From Natrinema sp. HArc-T2 (lineage in GTDB: Archaea; Halobacteriota; Halobacteria; Halobacteriales; Natrialbaceae): DNA of 64,000 bases. Positions 1 through 8,668 of this stretch are shown here, piece by piece. The stretch spans positions 186,001 to 250,000 of the forward strand of contig NZ_JBGUAZ010000004.1 in NCBI RefSeq assembly GCF_041821085.1, in the 5' to 3' direction. The translations under genes were made by a program, and so were the position numbers. The notes under the pieces were generated by a model. That model saw nothing but the letters and a program-made list of their open reading frames with translations, was not told where the DNA came from and made no database searches. Position 1 is the stretch's first letter. Each line of letters begins with the position of its first letter.

Positions 1-299
1 CAGGCGTCTTCGACGGCGACGCGCTCGAACGTTTTCAGCCGATCGTGGGTAAACGCCAGCCGTGAGGAGACATCACAGCCGGCGTCCTCGAAGACCGTCC
101 GCAGTTCCTCGAGGTCGGCTCGTGTGCGATCGCCGTACTTGTCGCGTGCCTGCTCGGGGGCGGTCTGGTCGGGGATTTCGTGATAGCCAAGCAGGACGAC
201 CGGGATCGACGCGAACGCGTCGACGATCGGTTCCGGAACGGCCTCGCCCTCGAGAACGTCGACCGGAATCAATACGCGATGATCGCGAGGCGGTGACAT
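1..299 (-). CDS. Universal stress protein (UspA) family, N-terminal part only
   Basis: The minus strand reads an open frame from an ATG at 299 to the window edge, about 99 residues. It begins MSPPRDHRVLIPVDVLEGE, the first beta strand of a UspA fold (RVLIPVDV). A region on the value or trafficking of the domain follows (IPVVLLGYHEIPDQT) and then a helix with RADLEELRTVFEDAG ahead of a second strand. Usp proteins of this type are small cytoplasmic nucleotide-binding stress proteins. The C-terminal part lies outside the window, so the ATP-binding glycine motif cannot be checked. The family call rests on fold pattern, not on a complete domain. Confidence 0.7.
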   Translation of the reverse strand, partial: MSPPRDHRVLIPVDVLEGEAVPEPIVDAFASIPVVLLGYHEIPDQTAPEQARDKYGDRTRADLEELRTVFEDAGCDVSSRLAFTHDRLKTFERVAVEDA

Positions 300-404
300 G
301 AGACGAGTTCCATTACTCTACCACGGTGAGCGTAATATACCCCTCCCGAATCTATCAGATCGTGTGTCAACAGCTAGTTTTCAGTGGTTCCGATACTGCG
401 GCAC

Positions 405-728
405 ATGGTCGAGAGTCCGTTCGGCGTGGAGATCGAAGTCGGCGACGTGATCGACGCCGAACCGTTCCCTGATGCGGAGAAGCCGAAGATGACGAAACTC
501 TGGATCGATCTCGGTGACGCCGAGCTCCAGTCCGCCGCCCAACTGAACCACCACTACGACGCCGCGGAACTCGTCGGTCGCCAGGTGCTCTGTGCGACGA
601 ATCTCGGGTCAGTGCGGATCGCGGGATTCAAATCCGAAGCGCTGACCGTCGGCGTCCCCAGCGAGGAGGGGTATCCCGTGTTGGTCTCGCCCGACGACGA
701 CGTGCCGCTGGGCGGAACGCTGTACTAA
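405..728 (+). CDS. csaA: CsaA-like tRNA-binding (OB-fold) protein
   Basis: This 107-residue protein is one tRNA_bind domain, the EMAP-II/MetRS C-terminal OB fold, as in stand-alone CsaA. Diagnostic stretches are FPDAEKPKMTKLWIDLG, the SAAQLNHHYDAAELVG segment and the VRIAGFKSEALTVGVP region, in the same order as bacterial CsaA. CsaA dimers bind tRNA and have a reported chaperone-like activity; the archaeal role is not settled. I chose the ATG at 405 because the family starts a few residues before the first strand. A run of T bases directly follows the stop codon and could end transcription. The gene stands alone between two intergenic regions. Confidence 0.85.
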   Translation: MVESPFGVEIEVGDVIDAEPFPDAEKPKMTKLWIDLGDAELQSAAQLNHHYDAAELVGRQVLCATNLGSVRIAGFKSEALTVGVPSEEGYPVLVSPDDDVPLGGTLY

Positions 729-736
729 TTTTTCCC
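728..736 (+). terminator. T-rich terminator after the csaA-like gene
   Basis: A run of five T bases followed by pyrimidines begins immediately after the TAA stop at 726-728. Archaeal RNA polymerase terminates at short U runs without needing a hairpin, so this is a plausible terminator. The call rests only on base composition. Confidence 0.35.
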
Positions 737-1128
737 TCTCGGCGTCCGTTGTCGCGGGTTAACGACCTAATAAGTATACTGAGAAGGCGCGAACGAACGA
801 TGTGGCGAGGCGGGCTGGATTCGGTCATCCCCATCCCCCCACCGAACCCGTCCGATCATCCGAGACATCACCGAATCCTCGCCACCGATCGGAGCACGTC
901 CCGACGTCTACCGCCACCTTCTGCTCCGATCGTCCATCCACCGCACACGGACCCGACTCAGGGGTGTTCGGGTCCGTGTCGGTTTCGGCCACTGGTTGCG
1001 GACGTGGGTTTCGACTCGAGGAAGTCCGCCTGCGGACGGCACCGTAATCGATCACGATCTGGTATCGCCACGACCACTTTCACTACGGATCCCGCAGGGT
1101 TTTTGAGGTGGAACGATACGCACTCAGT
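729..1128. other. Intergenic region before mutS, with a perfect 12-bp hairpin
   Basis: No convincing gene is visible in this 400-base stretch: open frames here have low-complexity R/P/S composition. A perfect inverted repeat, ACACGGACCCGA at 945-956 and TCGGGTCCGTGT at 968-979, leaves an 11-base loop. It lies about 150 bases before the mutS ATG. A TATA-like AATAAGTATA lies near 769-778, too far upstream for a leaderless mutS transcript, so the region may be a long leader or an unrelated structured site. Confidence 0.5.
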
Positions 1129-3798
1129 ATGACCGAGGCGACGGGGATCGTCGGCGAGTTTTTCGCCCTCAAAGAGGGGACCGACGCCGATCTACTGGCG
1201 ATGCAGTGTGGCGACTTCTACGAGTTCTTCGGCGAGGACGCCGAACGCGTCAGCGAGGAACTCGATCTCAAAGTCTCCGAAAAGTCCTCACACGGCTCGT
1301 CGTATCCGATGGCCGGCGTGCCGATCGACGATCTGACGCCCTACCTCAAGGCCCTCGTCGAACGCGGCTACCGGGTCGCCGTCGCCGACCAGTACGAGAC
1401 CGACTCCGGCCACGCCCGCGAGATCGTTCGCGTCGTGACGCCCGGCACCTTGCTCGAGACCAGCGACGCCGACGCCCAGTATCTGGCGGCGGTCGTCGAC
1501 GGCAACGGTTCCAGTGGCTCGAGCGGGAGCGGAGACGGGTACGGCCTCGCCTTTGCGGACGTGACGACTGGCCGCTTTCTCGTCGCGGAAGCCCCAGACG
1601 CCGACACCGCGCTGACGGAACTCTACCGGTTCGATCCGGTCGAGGTCCTGCCGGGGCCGGACGTGCGAACCAACGACGACCTCTTGGGTCGGGTGCGCGA
1701 ACGCAGCGATGCAACCCTGACGCTTCACGAGACGGAGGCGTTCGCGCCCAAGCGTGCAGCTCACGAGGTGCGCGAACAGTTCGGCACGGAGACCGTCGAC
1801 CGGCTGTCCGTCGAGGAGCCGGCGATCGCCGCTGCCGGGGCCGTCCTCTCGTACGTCGAGGAGACCGGCGCAGGCGTCCTCGCCTCGATGACACGGATTC
1901 AGGCCCATCACGGCGACGACCACGTCACGCTGGACGCGACCACCCAGCGCAACCTCGAGTTGACCGAAACGATGCAGGGGGAACGCGACGGGTCGCTATT
2001 TGAGACGATTGATCACACCGAAACCAGCGCTGGCGGTCGACTGCTCAAAGAGTGGCTCCAGCGACCCCGCCGGTCGCTCGCGACGCTCGAGCAACGCCAG
2101 GAGTCCGTCGCTGCGCTGTCGACGGCGGCGCTGGCTCGTGACGAACTGCAGGAGACGCTCGGCGAGGCCTACGATCTGGCGCGACTGGCCTCGAAGGCGA
2201 CCCACGGAAGCGCCGACGCGCGGGATCTGGTCGCCGTCCGCGAAACGCTGTCGGTCCTGCCAGCGGTCGCCGAACTCGTCGCGTCGAACCCGGAGCTTGC
2301 CGGCTCACCCCTTTCGGAGATCGTCGACCGACCGGACCGTGAGGCTGCCGCCGAGCTGCAGGAGACTCTCGAGGAAGCCATCGCCGACGACCCGCCGTCG
2401 ACGGTCAGGCAGGGCGAACTCCTCCAGCGGGGATACGACGACGACCTCGACGAGGTCATCGAACGCCACGAGGCGGTCAAGGAGTGGCTCGACAGCCTCG
2501 CCGAGCGCGAGAAAGCCCAGCACGGGCTCTCACACGTCACCGTCGACCGGAACAAAACCGACGGCTACTACATCCAGGTCGGCAAGTCCGCCGCCGACGG
2601 CGTCCCCGAGGGCTACGAGCAGATCAAGACGCTCAAAAACTCCAAACGCTTTACGACCGACGAACTCGAGACGAAAGAACGCGAAATCCTCCGACTCGAG
2701 GAACAACGTGGCGAACTCGAGTACGACCTCTTCTGTGAACTCCGCGAGGCGGTGGCCGAGCGGGCCGAGCTCCTACAGGATGTCGGGCGAGCGCTGGCGA
2801 CCGTCGACGCGCTCGCGAGTCTGGCGACCCACGCCGCTGAAAACCGGTGGGTCAAGCCGGATCTGCAGCAGGGCGATCGCCTCGAGATCGATCAGGGTCG
2901 CCATCCAGTCGTCGAGCAGACGACGGAGTTCGTTCCCAACGACGTGCGACTCGACGAGCAGCGGGGCTTTCTCGTCGTGACGGGGCCCAACATGTCGGGG
3001 AAGTCGACGTACATGCGCCAGGTCGCGTGTATCGTCCTGCTGGCCCAGATCGGTAGTTTCGTTCCCGCGAAGGACGCAGAGGTCGGGCTGGTCGACGGCA
3101 TCTTCACCCGTGTCGGCGCGTTGGACGAACTGGCACAGGGGCGCTCGACGTTCATGGTCGAGATGAGCGAACTCTCGAACATCCTCCACACAGCGACCAA
3201 GGAGTCGCTGGTCATCCTCGACGAGGTCGGCCGCGGGACCGCGACCTACGACGGAATCTCGATCGCGTGGGCCGCGACGGAGTATCTCCACAACGAAGTC
3301 CAGGCCAAGACCCTCTTTGCGACCCACTACCACGAGCTGACCGGGCTCGCCGAGAACCTCCCTCGCGTCGCCAACGTCCACATCGCGGCCGACGAACGCG
3401 ACGGCGACGTGACGTTCCTCCGGACGGTACGAGATGGCCCGACGGATCGCAGTTACGGGATTCACGTCGCCGACCTCGCAGGCGTTCCCGATCCCGTCGT
3501 CGACCGCGCTCGAGACGTCTTGGCGCGCCTGCGCGAGGAGAAAGCCATCGAGGCCAAAGGTGGGGCCTCGAGCGAACCCGTTCAGGCCGTCTTCGATCTC
3601 GGCAGCGGAACGATGCAAACACAGGCACAGGCTGCGTCGACCGACGGTGGTCCGATGGATACCGACGATGAGATGGCGCTCGATCCCGACACCGAGACCG
3701 TCCTCGAGGACCTCGAGTCGATCGATGTCAACACGACGCCACCGATCGAACTCGTCTCGAAGGTCCAGGAGTTACAGGAGCGTCTCGAAGACGACTGA
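1129..3798 (+). CDS. mutS: DNA mismatch recognition protein MutS
   Basis: This 889-residue MutS1 protein has the full layout. The N-terminal mismatch-binding domain carries the Phe-X-Glu motif in MQCGDFYEFF. Connector, core and clamp domains follow, then the ABC-type ATPase with Walker A GPNMSGKST near residue 619 and Walker B LVILDEVGRGT near 698. The protein recognises mispairs as a dimer and recruits MutL in an ATP-dependent way. The ATG at 1129 was chosen because MTEATGIVGEF matches the usual start; an upstream GTG at 1108 is less likely. mutL follows after 115 bases on the same strand. An acidic low-complexity stretch near residues 820-860 separates the ATPase from the C-terminal helices. 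Haloarchaea also carry the unrelated EndoMS/NucS system, so MutS may not be the main repair route. Confidence 0.97.
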   Translation: MTEATGIVGEFFALKEGTDADLLAMQCGDFYEFFGEDAERVSEELDLKVSEKSSHGSSYPMAGVPIDDLTPYLKALVERGYRVAVADQYETDSGHAREIVRVVTPGTLLETSDADAQYLAAVVDGNGSSGSSGSGDGYGLAFADVTTGRFLVAEAPDADTALTELYRFDPVEVLPGPDVRTNDDLLGRVRERSDATLTLHETEAFAPKRAAHEVREQFGTETVDRLSVEEPAIAAAGAVLSYVEETGAGVLASMTRIQAHHGDDHVTLDATTQRNLELTETMQGERDGSLFETIDHTETSAGGRLLKEWLQRPRRSLATLEQRQESVAALSTAALARDELQETLGEAYDLARLASKATHGSADARDLVAVRETLSVLPAVAELVASNPELAGSPLSEIVDRPDREAAAELQETLEEAIADDPPSTVRQGELLQRGYDDDLDEVIERHEAVKEWLDSLAEREKAQHGLSHVTVDRNKTDGYYIQVGKSAADGVPEGYEQIKTLKNSKRFTTDELETKEREILRLEEQRGELEYDLFCELREAVAERAELLQDVGRALATVDALASLATHAAENRWVKPDLQQGDRLEIDQGRHPVVEQTTEFVPNDVRLDEQRGFLVVTGPNMSGKSTYMRQVACIVLLAQIGSFVPAKDAEVGLVDGIFTRVGALDELAQGRSTFMVEMSELSNILHTATKESLVILDEVGRGTATYDGISIAWAATEYLHNEVQAKTLFATHYHELTGLAENLPRVANVHIAADERDGDVTFLRTVRDGPTDRSYGIHVADLAGVPDPVVDRARDVLARLREEKAIEAKGGASSEPVQAVFDLGSGTMQTQAQAASTDGGPMDTDDEMALDPDTETVLEDLESIDVNTTPPIELVSKVQELQERLEDD

Positions 3799-3913
3799 AA
3801 CGAGACGCTGCAGGCGATCCAAGCAGGGACGTAAGACCTAACCAGCCGCCATCGGTAGACGGAAGTAGCACATCAGGCACGTCGTTCCCCGTTGCGTGCC
3901 GACGCTGTCTATC

Positions 3914-6109
3914 ATGAGTGACGAGCGTACTCCATCGGACGCCGAAACCGAGATCCACCAGCTAGACGAAGATACTGTCGCCCGAATCGCTGCCGGCGAA
4001 GTCGTCGAACGGCCCGCCAGCGCCGTTAAGGAACTCGTCGAGAACAGCTTAGATGCCGATGCCTCGAGCGTCGACATCACCGTCGAGGACGGCGGCACCG
4101 AACTGATTCGGGTCGCCGACGACGGCCACGGGATGAGCGAGGCGGACCTCCGGGCGGCCGTCCGCGAGCACACGACCAGCAAGATCGACGGCCTCGAGGA
4201 CTTAGAATCGGGCGTCGCCACCCTCGGCTTTCGCGGCGAAGCCCTGCACACGATCGGCTCGGTGTCGCGGCTCACGATCCAGTCGCGCCCCCGCGACGCC
4301 GACGGTGCGGGGACGGAACTCGTCTACGAGGGCGGTGACGTAACGAGCGTCGAGCCGACCGGCTGTCCCGCGGGGACGATCGTCGAGGTCTCGGACCTGT
4401 TTTACAACACGCCCGCCCGCCGGAAGTTCCTGAAGACGACGGCGACGGAGTTCGCTCACGTCAACCGCGTCGTCACGCGCTACGCACTTGCAAATCCCGA
4501 TGTTGCGGTCTCGCTCACCCACGACGGTCGCGAGGTGTTCGCGACGACCGGCCAGGGCGATCTGCAGGCCGCCGTGCTGTCTGTCTACGGCCGCGAGGTC
4601 GCTTCTGCGATGATCCCCGTTGAGGCCGCCGGCGACGAACTTCCGCCGGGCCCGCTCGAGTCCGTCTCGGGGCTCGTCTCCCATCCCGAAACGAATCGCT
4701 CGAGTCGAGACTACCTCGCGACGTACGTCAACGGGCGGGCCGTGACCGCCGACGCCGTCCGCGAGGGGATCATGGGCGCGTACGGCACCCAACTGGGCGG
4801 CGACCGCTACCCCTTCGTGACGCTCTTTCTGTCGGTTCCCGGCGACGCAGTCGACGTGAACGTCCACCCGCGCAAGCGAGAGGTGCGCTTCGACGACGAC
4901 GATGCGGTCCGCCGGCAGGTCGACGCCTCCGTCGAGTCGGCGCTGCTCGAGCATGGCCTGCTCCGTTCCCGTGCCCCCCGCGGCCAATCGGCACCGGGCG
5001 AGGCGCGGGTCGAGCCCGGAGGGCCCCGTCGAACCGGGACTGAGACGGTCGACCACGAGCCGACGACGCTCGAGGAAAGCACTGACGCGGCCACGTCGTC
5101 CGATGGAACGGACGCAGACGCGAGCGACCCTGTGACGACGGCATCCGGCGCCAGCAGCGACGAGACGCCGTTGGCCGACGCTCCCGCGAGCGGGAGCGCC
5201 GAGACAGAGGCCGATGCCGACACCGACAGCGCCTCACGCCCGGAATTGAACGCGCGCGAGACGGGCGATGCGTCGACGGCTACAGCGGAGCCAAGTACCG
5301 AGCCGGTCTCCGAGACGAACAGCGAGTCCGCGGTCGATGCGACGGCGACCGAGACTGACACGAATCGGTCCGCGTCGACTCGAGACGACGACTCACGGGG
5401 CACTCGCGACTCGGATAGCCGCGCGGAACGCACGTTTAGTGCCGCCACTGAACAGCGGACGCTGACCGGCGAGGCCGCGACGGGCGAGGAAACCGAGTTC
5501 GACTCGCTGCCGTCGCTGCGCGTGCTGGGCCAGCTTCACGACACCTATCTGGTCTGTGAGACGCCCGACGGACTCGTCCTGATCGACCAGCACGCCGCCG
5601 ACGAGCGGGTCAACTACGAACGCCTGCAAGAGGCGTTCGCCGACGATCCGACCGCACAAGCACTCGCCGAGCCCGTCGAACTCGAGTTGACCGCCGCGGA
5701 GGCCGAGGCCTTCGAGCACTATCGCGAGGCGCTTTCGCGGCTTGGGTTCTACGCCGATCGGGTCGACGACCGGACGGTCGCCGTGACGACCGTCCCTGCG
5801 GTGCTCGAGGAGACGCTCGAGCCGGACCGACTGCGAGACGTGCTCACCTCCTTTGTCGACGGCGATGACGAGGCGGGGGCCGAGACGGTCGATGCGCTGG
5901 CCGATCAGTTCCTCGGCGATCTGGCCTGTTATCCCTCGATCACGGGGAACACGTCGTTGACCGAGGGGTCGGTGATCGGTCTGCTCGAGGCGTTAGACGA
6001 CTGTGAGAACCCCTATTCCTGTCCGCACGGGCGACCGGTGCTCGTCAAGTTCGACGAAGCCGAACTCGAAGCGCGGTTCGAACGGGATTATCCGGGGCAC
6101 GGCAGCTAG
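3914..6109 (+). CDS. mutL: DNA mismatch repair protein MutL, endonuclease type
   Basis: This 731-residue MutL has an N-terminal GHKL ATPase (motif I ENSLDAD at residue 43, DDGHGM at 69, then GFRGEAL). A roughly 150-residue linker rich in D, E, S, T and A runs between about residues 365 and 520. The C-terminal dimerisation domain carries DQHAADERVNYE at 558-569, which fits the DQHA-X2-E-X4-E nicking motif. ACYPS and CPHGRP near the end match the other metal-site motifs. It is therefore predicted to cut DNA itself, which fits the absence of MutH in archaea. The ATG at 3914 gives a normal N-terminus. The stop shares a CTAG palindrome with the stop of the convergent MFS gene. Confidence 0.97.
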   Translation: MSDERTPSDAETEIHQLDEDTVARIAAGEVVERPASAVKELVENSLDADASSVDITVEDGGTELIRVADDGHGMSEADLRAAVREHTTSKIDGLEDLESGVATLGFRGEALHTIGSVSRLTIQSRPRDADGAGTELVYEGGDVTSVEPTGCPAGTIVEVSDLFYNTPARRKFLKTTATEFAHVNRVVTRYALANPDVAVSLTHDGREVFATTGQGDLQAAVLSVYGREVASAMIPVEAAGDELPPGPLESVSGLVSHPETNRSSRDYLATYVNGRAVTADAVREGIMGAYGTQLGGDRYPFVTLFLSVPGDAVDVNVHPRKREVRFDDDDAVRRQVDASVESALLEHGLLRSRAPRGQSAPGEARVEPGGPRRTGTETVDHEPTTLEESTDAATSSDGTDADASDPVTTASGASSDETPLADAPASGSAETEADADTDSASRPELNARETGDASTATAEPSTEPVSETNSESAVDATATETDTNRSASTRDDDSRGTRDSDSRAERTFSAATEQRTLTGEAATGEETEFDSLPSLRVLGQLHDTYLVCETPDGLVLIDQHAADERVNYERLQEAFADDPTAQALAEPVELELTAAEAEAFEHYREALSRLGFYADRVDDRTVAVTTVPAVLEETLEPDRLRDVLTSFVDGDDEAGAETVDALADQFLGDLACYPSITGNTSLTEGSVIGLLEALDDCENPYSCPHGRPVLVKFDEAELEARFERDYPGHGS

Positions 6110-7404
6110 GTTGCTCGAGATGTGCGGCGGGCCGTGTGCTCGTGTCGGTAGAGCCAGATCGCACAGCAAAACGAGATCGCGCCGACGGCGGTGGCGATAG
6201 CGAACGCGATCCGATAGCCAAACGGCGTGTAGACACGCACGCCACCGGTGAGATCGCCGGTCCAGTAGGTATCGAGCGCCCAGCCCATCACCGTCGGCAA
6301 GATCGCCGCCCCGACGAACGCACCGAAGTTGACCGTCCCGGTCGAGATGCCGCTCGCATTACTCGGGTAGCGATCCTTGACCACAGCGTAGCCGAGCAAG
6401 AACGCGCCCTGCAGGAAGCCAGTCAGGAAAAAGACCGCACCCACGACGACGAGCGGCGACGATCCGGCGGTCGCGATCACGGCGAGACAGGCCGTAAAAC
6501 AGCCCGCTCCGGCGACGATCAGTTCCATCCGACGCTCGAGGCGGTCCGAGAGCCAGCCGATCGCCGGCGGCCCGGTCATGATCCCGACGCTGCCGAGCAA
6601 GGTGATCGTCGACGCCGTGGTAACGGAGACACCGTACACCTGGACGACGTACGGAACGCCCCAGAGCCCGAACAGGGTGAGATTCACGCCGGTTATACAG
6701 AAGAGCATGATCGAGACGACCCAGACCAGCGGATCCCGGAGCACGGCTGCGAGCGACGAGCGAAGTTGCGCGTTGGTGAGTGTCTCGCGTTGGGGGACGC
6801 CCTCGAGCGGCTCGAACCCTGCCTGGGCGGGCGTATCTCGGACGAGTGCGAACACAGCCACGGCGGCGACGAGGCCGGCCACACCCAGTGACCCGATCGA
6901 GACACGCCAGCCGACGGCACCGACGGCGATCGCCAGCGGGGTCGTCGCGAGGACGCCGCCGAACCCGGAGAGGGTAAACGTCAGACCGCTCATCGTCGCG
7001 AACTCATCAGCGCGAAACCAGGTCGCACAGAACCGGAGGAGACAAACGAAGATGACGCTGCCGCCGAGGCCAACGAACCCACGGGCGAGCACAGCCACGA
7101 GATACGAGTCCGCCGTGGCGAATCCGATCGTCCCGACGCCCATTACCGCCGCGCCGATCGTCGCCGTTCGCCGCGGGCCGACGCGGTCGGCCAGCAGACC
7201 GGTCGGGATCTGCATCGCCGCGTACACCCAGAAGAAGACTGCGTGAAGCGTCCCCAGTTGTGTGCCCGTCGTTTCAAACGCGGCCATGAGATCCGCCGCA
7301 AGCACCGCAGTCGAGAGCCGATTGGCGTTGACGAGCAGAAAGGCGATGCCCATCGTCGCCCAGAGAATCCACCGCCATCGGCGAGGACCGCGCCAGCGTC
7401 GCAT
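6106..7404 (-). CDS. MFS transporter
   Basis: This 432-residue membrane protein has about 12 hydrophobic segments in two halves. The first loop carries the major-facilitator signature GLLADRVGPRRTA between segments 2 and 3, and a second copy, GWLSDRLERR, lies after segment 8. That pattern fits the anion:cation/oligosaccharide type group of the superfamily. The substrate cannot be read from the sequence. The start at 7404 (MRRWRGPRRWRW) is favoured over in-frame starts further upstream because it puts a basic stretch directly before the first helix. The gene converges on mutL and the two stop codons overlap on CTAG. Its upstream neighbour is the AT-rich island, which probably holds its promoter. 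Confidence 0.9.
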   Translation of the reverse strand: MRRWRGPRRWRWILWATMGIAFLLVNANRLSTAVLAADLMAAFETTGTQLGTLHAVFFWVYAAMQIPTGLLADRVGPRRTATIGAAVMGVGTIGFATADSYLVAVLARGFVGLGGSVIFVCLLRFCATWFRADEFATMSGLTFTLSGFGGVLATTPLAIAVGAVGWRVSIGSLGVAGLVAAVAVFALVRDTPAQAGFEPLEGVPQRETLTNAQLRSSLAAVLRDPLVWVVSIMLFCITGVNLTLFGLWGVPYVVQVYGVSVTTASTITLLGSVGIMTGPPAIGWLSDRLERRMELIVAGAGCFTACLAVIATAGSSPLVVVGAVFFLTGFLQGAFLLGYAVVKDRYPSNASGISTGTVNFGAFVGAAILPTVMGWALDTYWTGDLTGGVRVYTPFGYRIAFAIATAVGAISFCCAIWLYRHEHTARRTSRAT

Positions 7405-7881
7405 ACCTCCAGAGTTCTGTCCCGAACCCCCGAAAAGATTCACCAATCGGACATCCGCGGAGCGATTCGTTGCACCAGTATGACAAGTTCGGTCGTGTTC
7501 ACAGGGTCTGTGAACGTCCGCGCCGTCCCGATCAACTGGCTGTCTGTCCTCTCAACAATACCATATTATCAGCTAGTTTTGATACTATTCATAGTATTCC
7601 TTATATATTTCTCGAGCGAGCAGCGAGCCACAGTTCGACAGATTTATCATTATTATTTTATTAGGTTCGCGGCAGAGATGGGGTCAGTGATCATAGTCCC
7701 TGCATGCGAATTCTGTTCGTGATATTTGATGCCACGGCAGAAGATGTCTGTGTTATATGTTACAATCGTACATATTCGATAGCGATCTGTGTGTCTAGCT
7801 AGCGCATCATACTACTGTAGTTTGTCACCATTTTTGTCCAAACATCATGCTTTATAACCCGGGATTCTCTATGGTGTTTTG
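7405..7881. other. AT-rich intergenic island between MFS and acetate-type transporter genes
   Basis: This 477-base stretch is far richer in A and T than its surroundings, above all from about 7550 to 7860, and I see no supportable gene in it. It holds a perfect inverted repeat, ATACTAT at 7582-7588 and ATAGTAT at 7591-7597, directly followed by a TATATATT tract at 7602-7609. A second TATA box at 7851-7857 serves the downstream gene. Such islands in haloarchaea can be regulatory regions or remnants of transferred DNA; the sequence does not decide between these. Confidence 0.5.
7851..7857 (+). promoter_or_regulatory. TATA box of the acetate-type transporter gene
   Basis: TTTATAA is centred 28 bases before the ATG at 7882. 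Archaeal transcription starts about 25-27 bases after the centre of the TATA box, so the mRNA should begin almost exactly at the start codon and be leaderless. Confidence 0.7.
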
Positions 7882-8505
7882 ATGCCTGCAAATACCAACA
7901 CCGGAAACCCAGGCCCTCTTGGCCTGGCTGCGTTCAGCCTCACGACGATTTTGCTGAGCCTCGTTAATTCCGGACTCTTCGGTCTCGAACTCGAAATGGC
8001 GCTGATTCCGATGGCACTCGGCTTTGGCGGCTTCGTCCAGTTGCTCGTCGGGATGCTGGAGTACAACGAGGGCAACACCTTCGGACTGACCGCCTTTACC
8101 AGCTACGGCGCGTTCTGGATCTGGTTTGGCCTCCTCATCACGATGACCCACAACGGGATTCTCCCGTCGGTTGGTGCACAGGCGATCGGTGTGGTGCTCC
8201 TCGTCTGGGGCCTGTTCACCGTTGGCATGTGGATCAGCACGTTCAAGCTCAACTGGGCGCTCTGGAGCGTCTTCCTGATGCTCTCGATCACGTTCTTCCT
8301 GCTCGCCTTTGGCGACATCCTCGGAATCGCGTCGCTGGTCACCTTCGGTGGCTACCTCGGACTCGTCACCGGCGCGGGTGCGCTCTACATCAGCATCGCG
8401 GAAGTGACCAACTGGAGCTTCGACGCCGAAGTCCTCCCGCTGGGCGGCCAGCCGCTCAAGTCGAAGCCGACCACTCGCGACTCGATGAACGTCGCCGACG
8501 ACTGA
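7882..8505 (+). CDS. GPR1/FUN34/YaaH (SatP) family acetate-type uptake transporter
   Basis: This 207-residue protein has six predicted membrane helices. It starts with the family signature NPGPLGLAAF after a short soluble N-terminus and has the GFVQLLVGMLEYNEGNTFG segment that follows helix 2. The family moves acetate, succinate and ammonium-linked substrates through a hexameric membrane channel. It is about the length of bacterial SatP. The ATG at 7882 is supported by a TATA box giving a leaderless transcript. It is monocistronic and sits beside an unusually AT-rich upstream region that may carry its regulation. Acetate as substrate is inferred from the family. Confidence 0.9.
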   Translation: MPANTNTGNPGPLGLAAFSLTTILLSLVNSGLFGLELEMALIPMALGFGGFVQLLVGMLEYNEGNTFGLTAFTSYGAFWIWFGLLITMTHNGILPSVGAQAIGVVLLVWGLFTVGMWISTFKLNWALWSVFLMLSITFFLLAFGDILGIASLVTFGGYLGLVTGAGALYISIAEVTNWSFDAEVLPLGGQPLKSKPTTRDSMNVADD

Positions 8506-8668
8506 TCGGCACTACACAGACGAGCCATCAGTCGATGCGTTTGCCGCTCGAAGACCCGTCAGGCTCAAGCTATTGACGGCCCCCAGCGGTGACGGATATC
8601 GTGTTGATAACTGCTTTTGCATACGTCTCGACCGACAGTATAGGGTTCTCGAGGACGTACGGCGGCCT

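Noticed and set aside
749..1132. 127-residue plus-strand frame overlapping the start of mutS
   Set aside because: Arginine, proline and serine rich, without domain or promoter support; a product of GC-rich random sequence, and the hairpin lies inside it.
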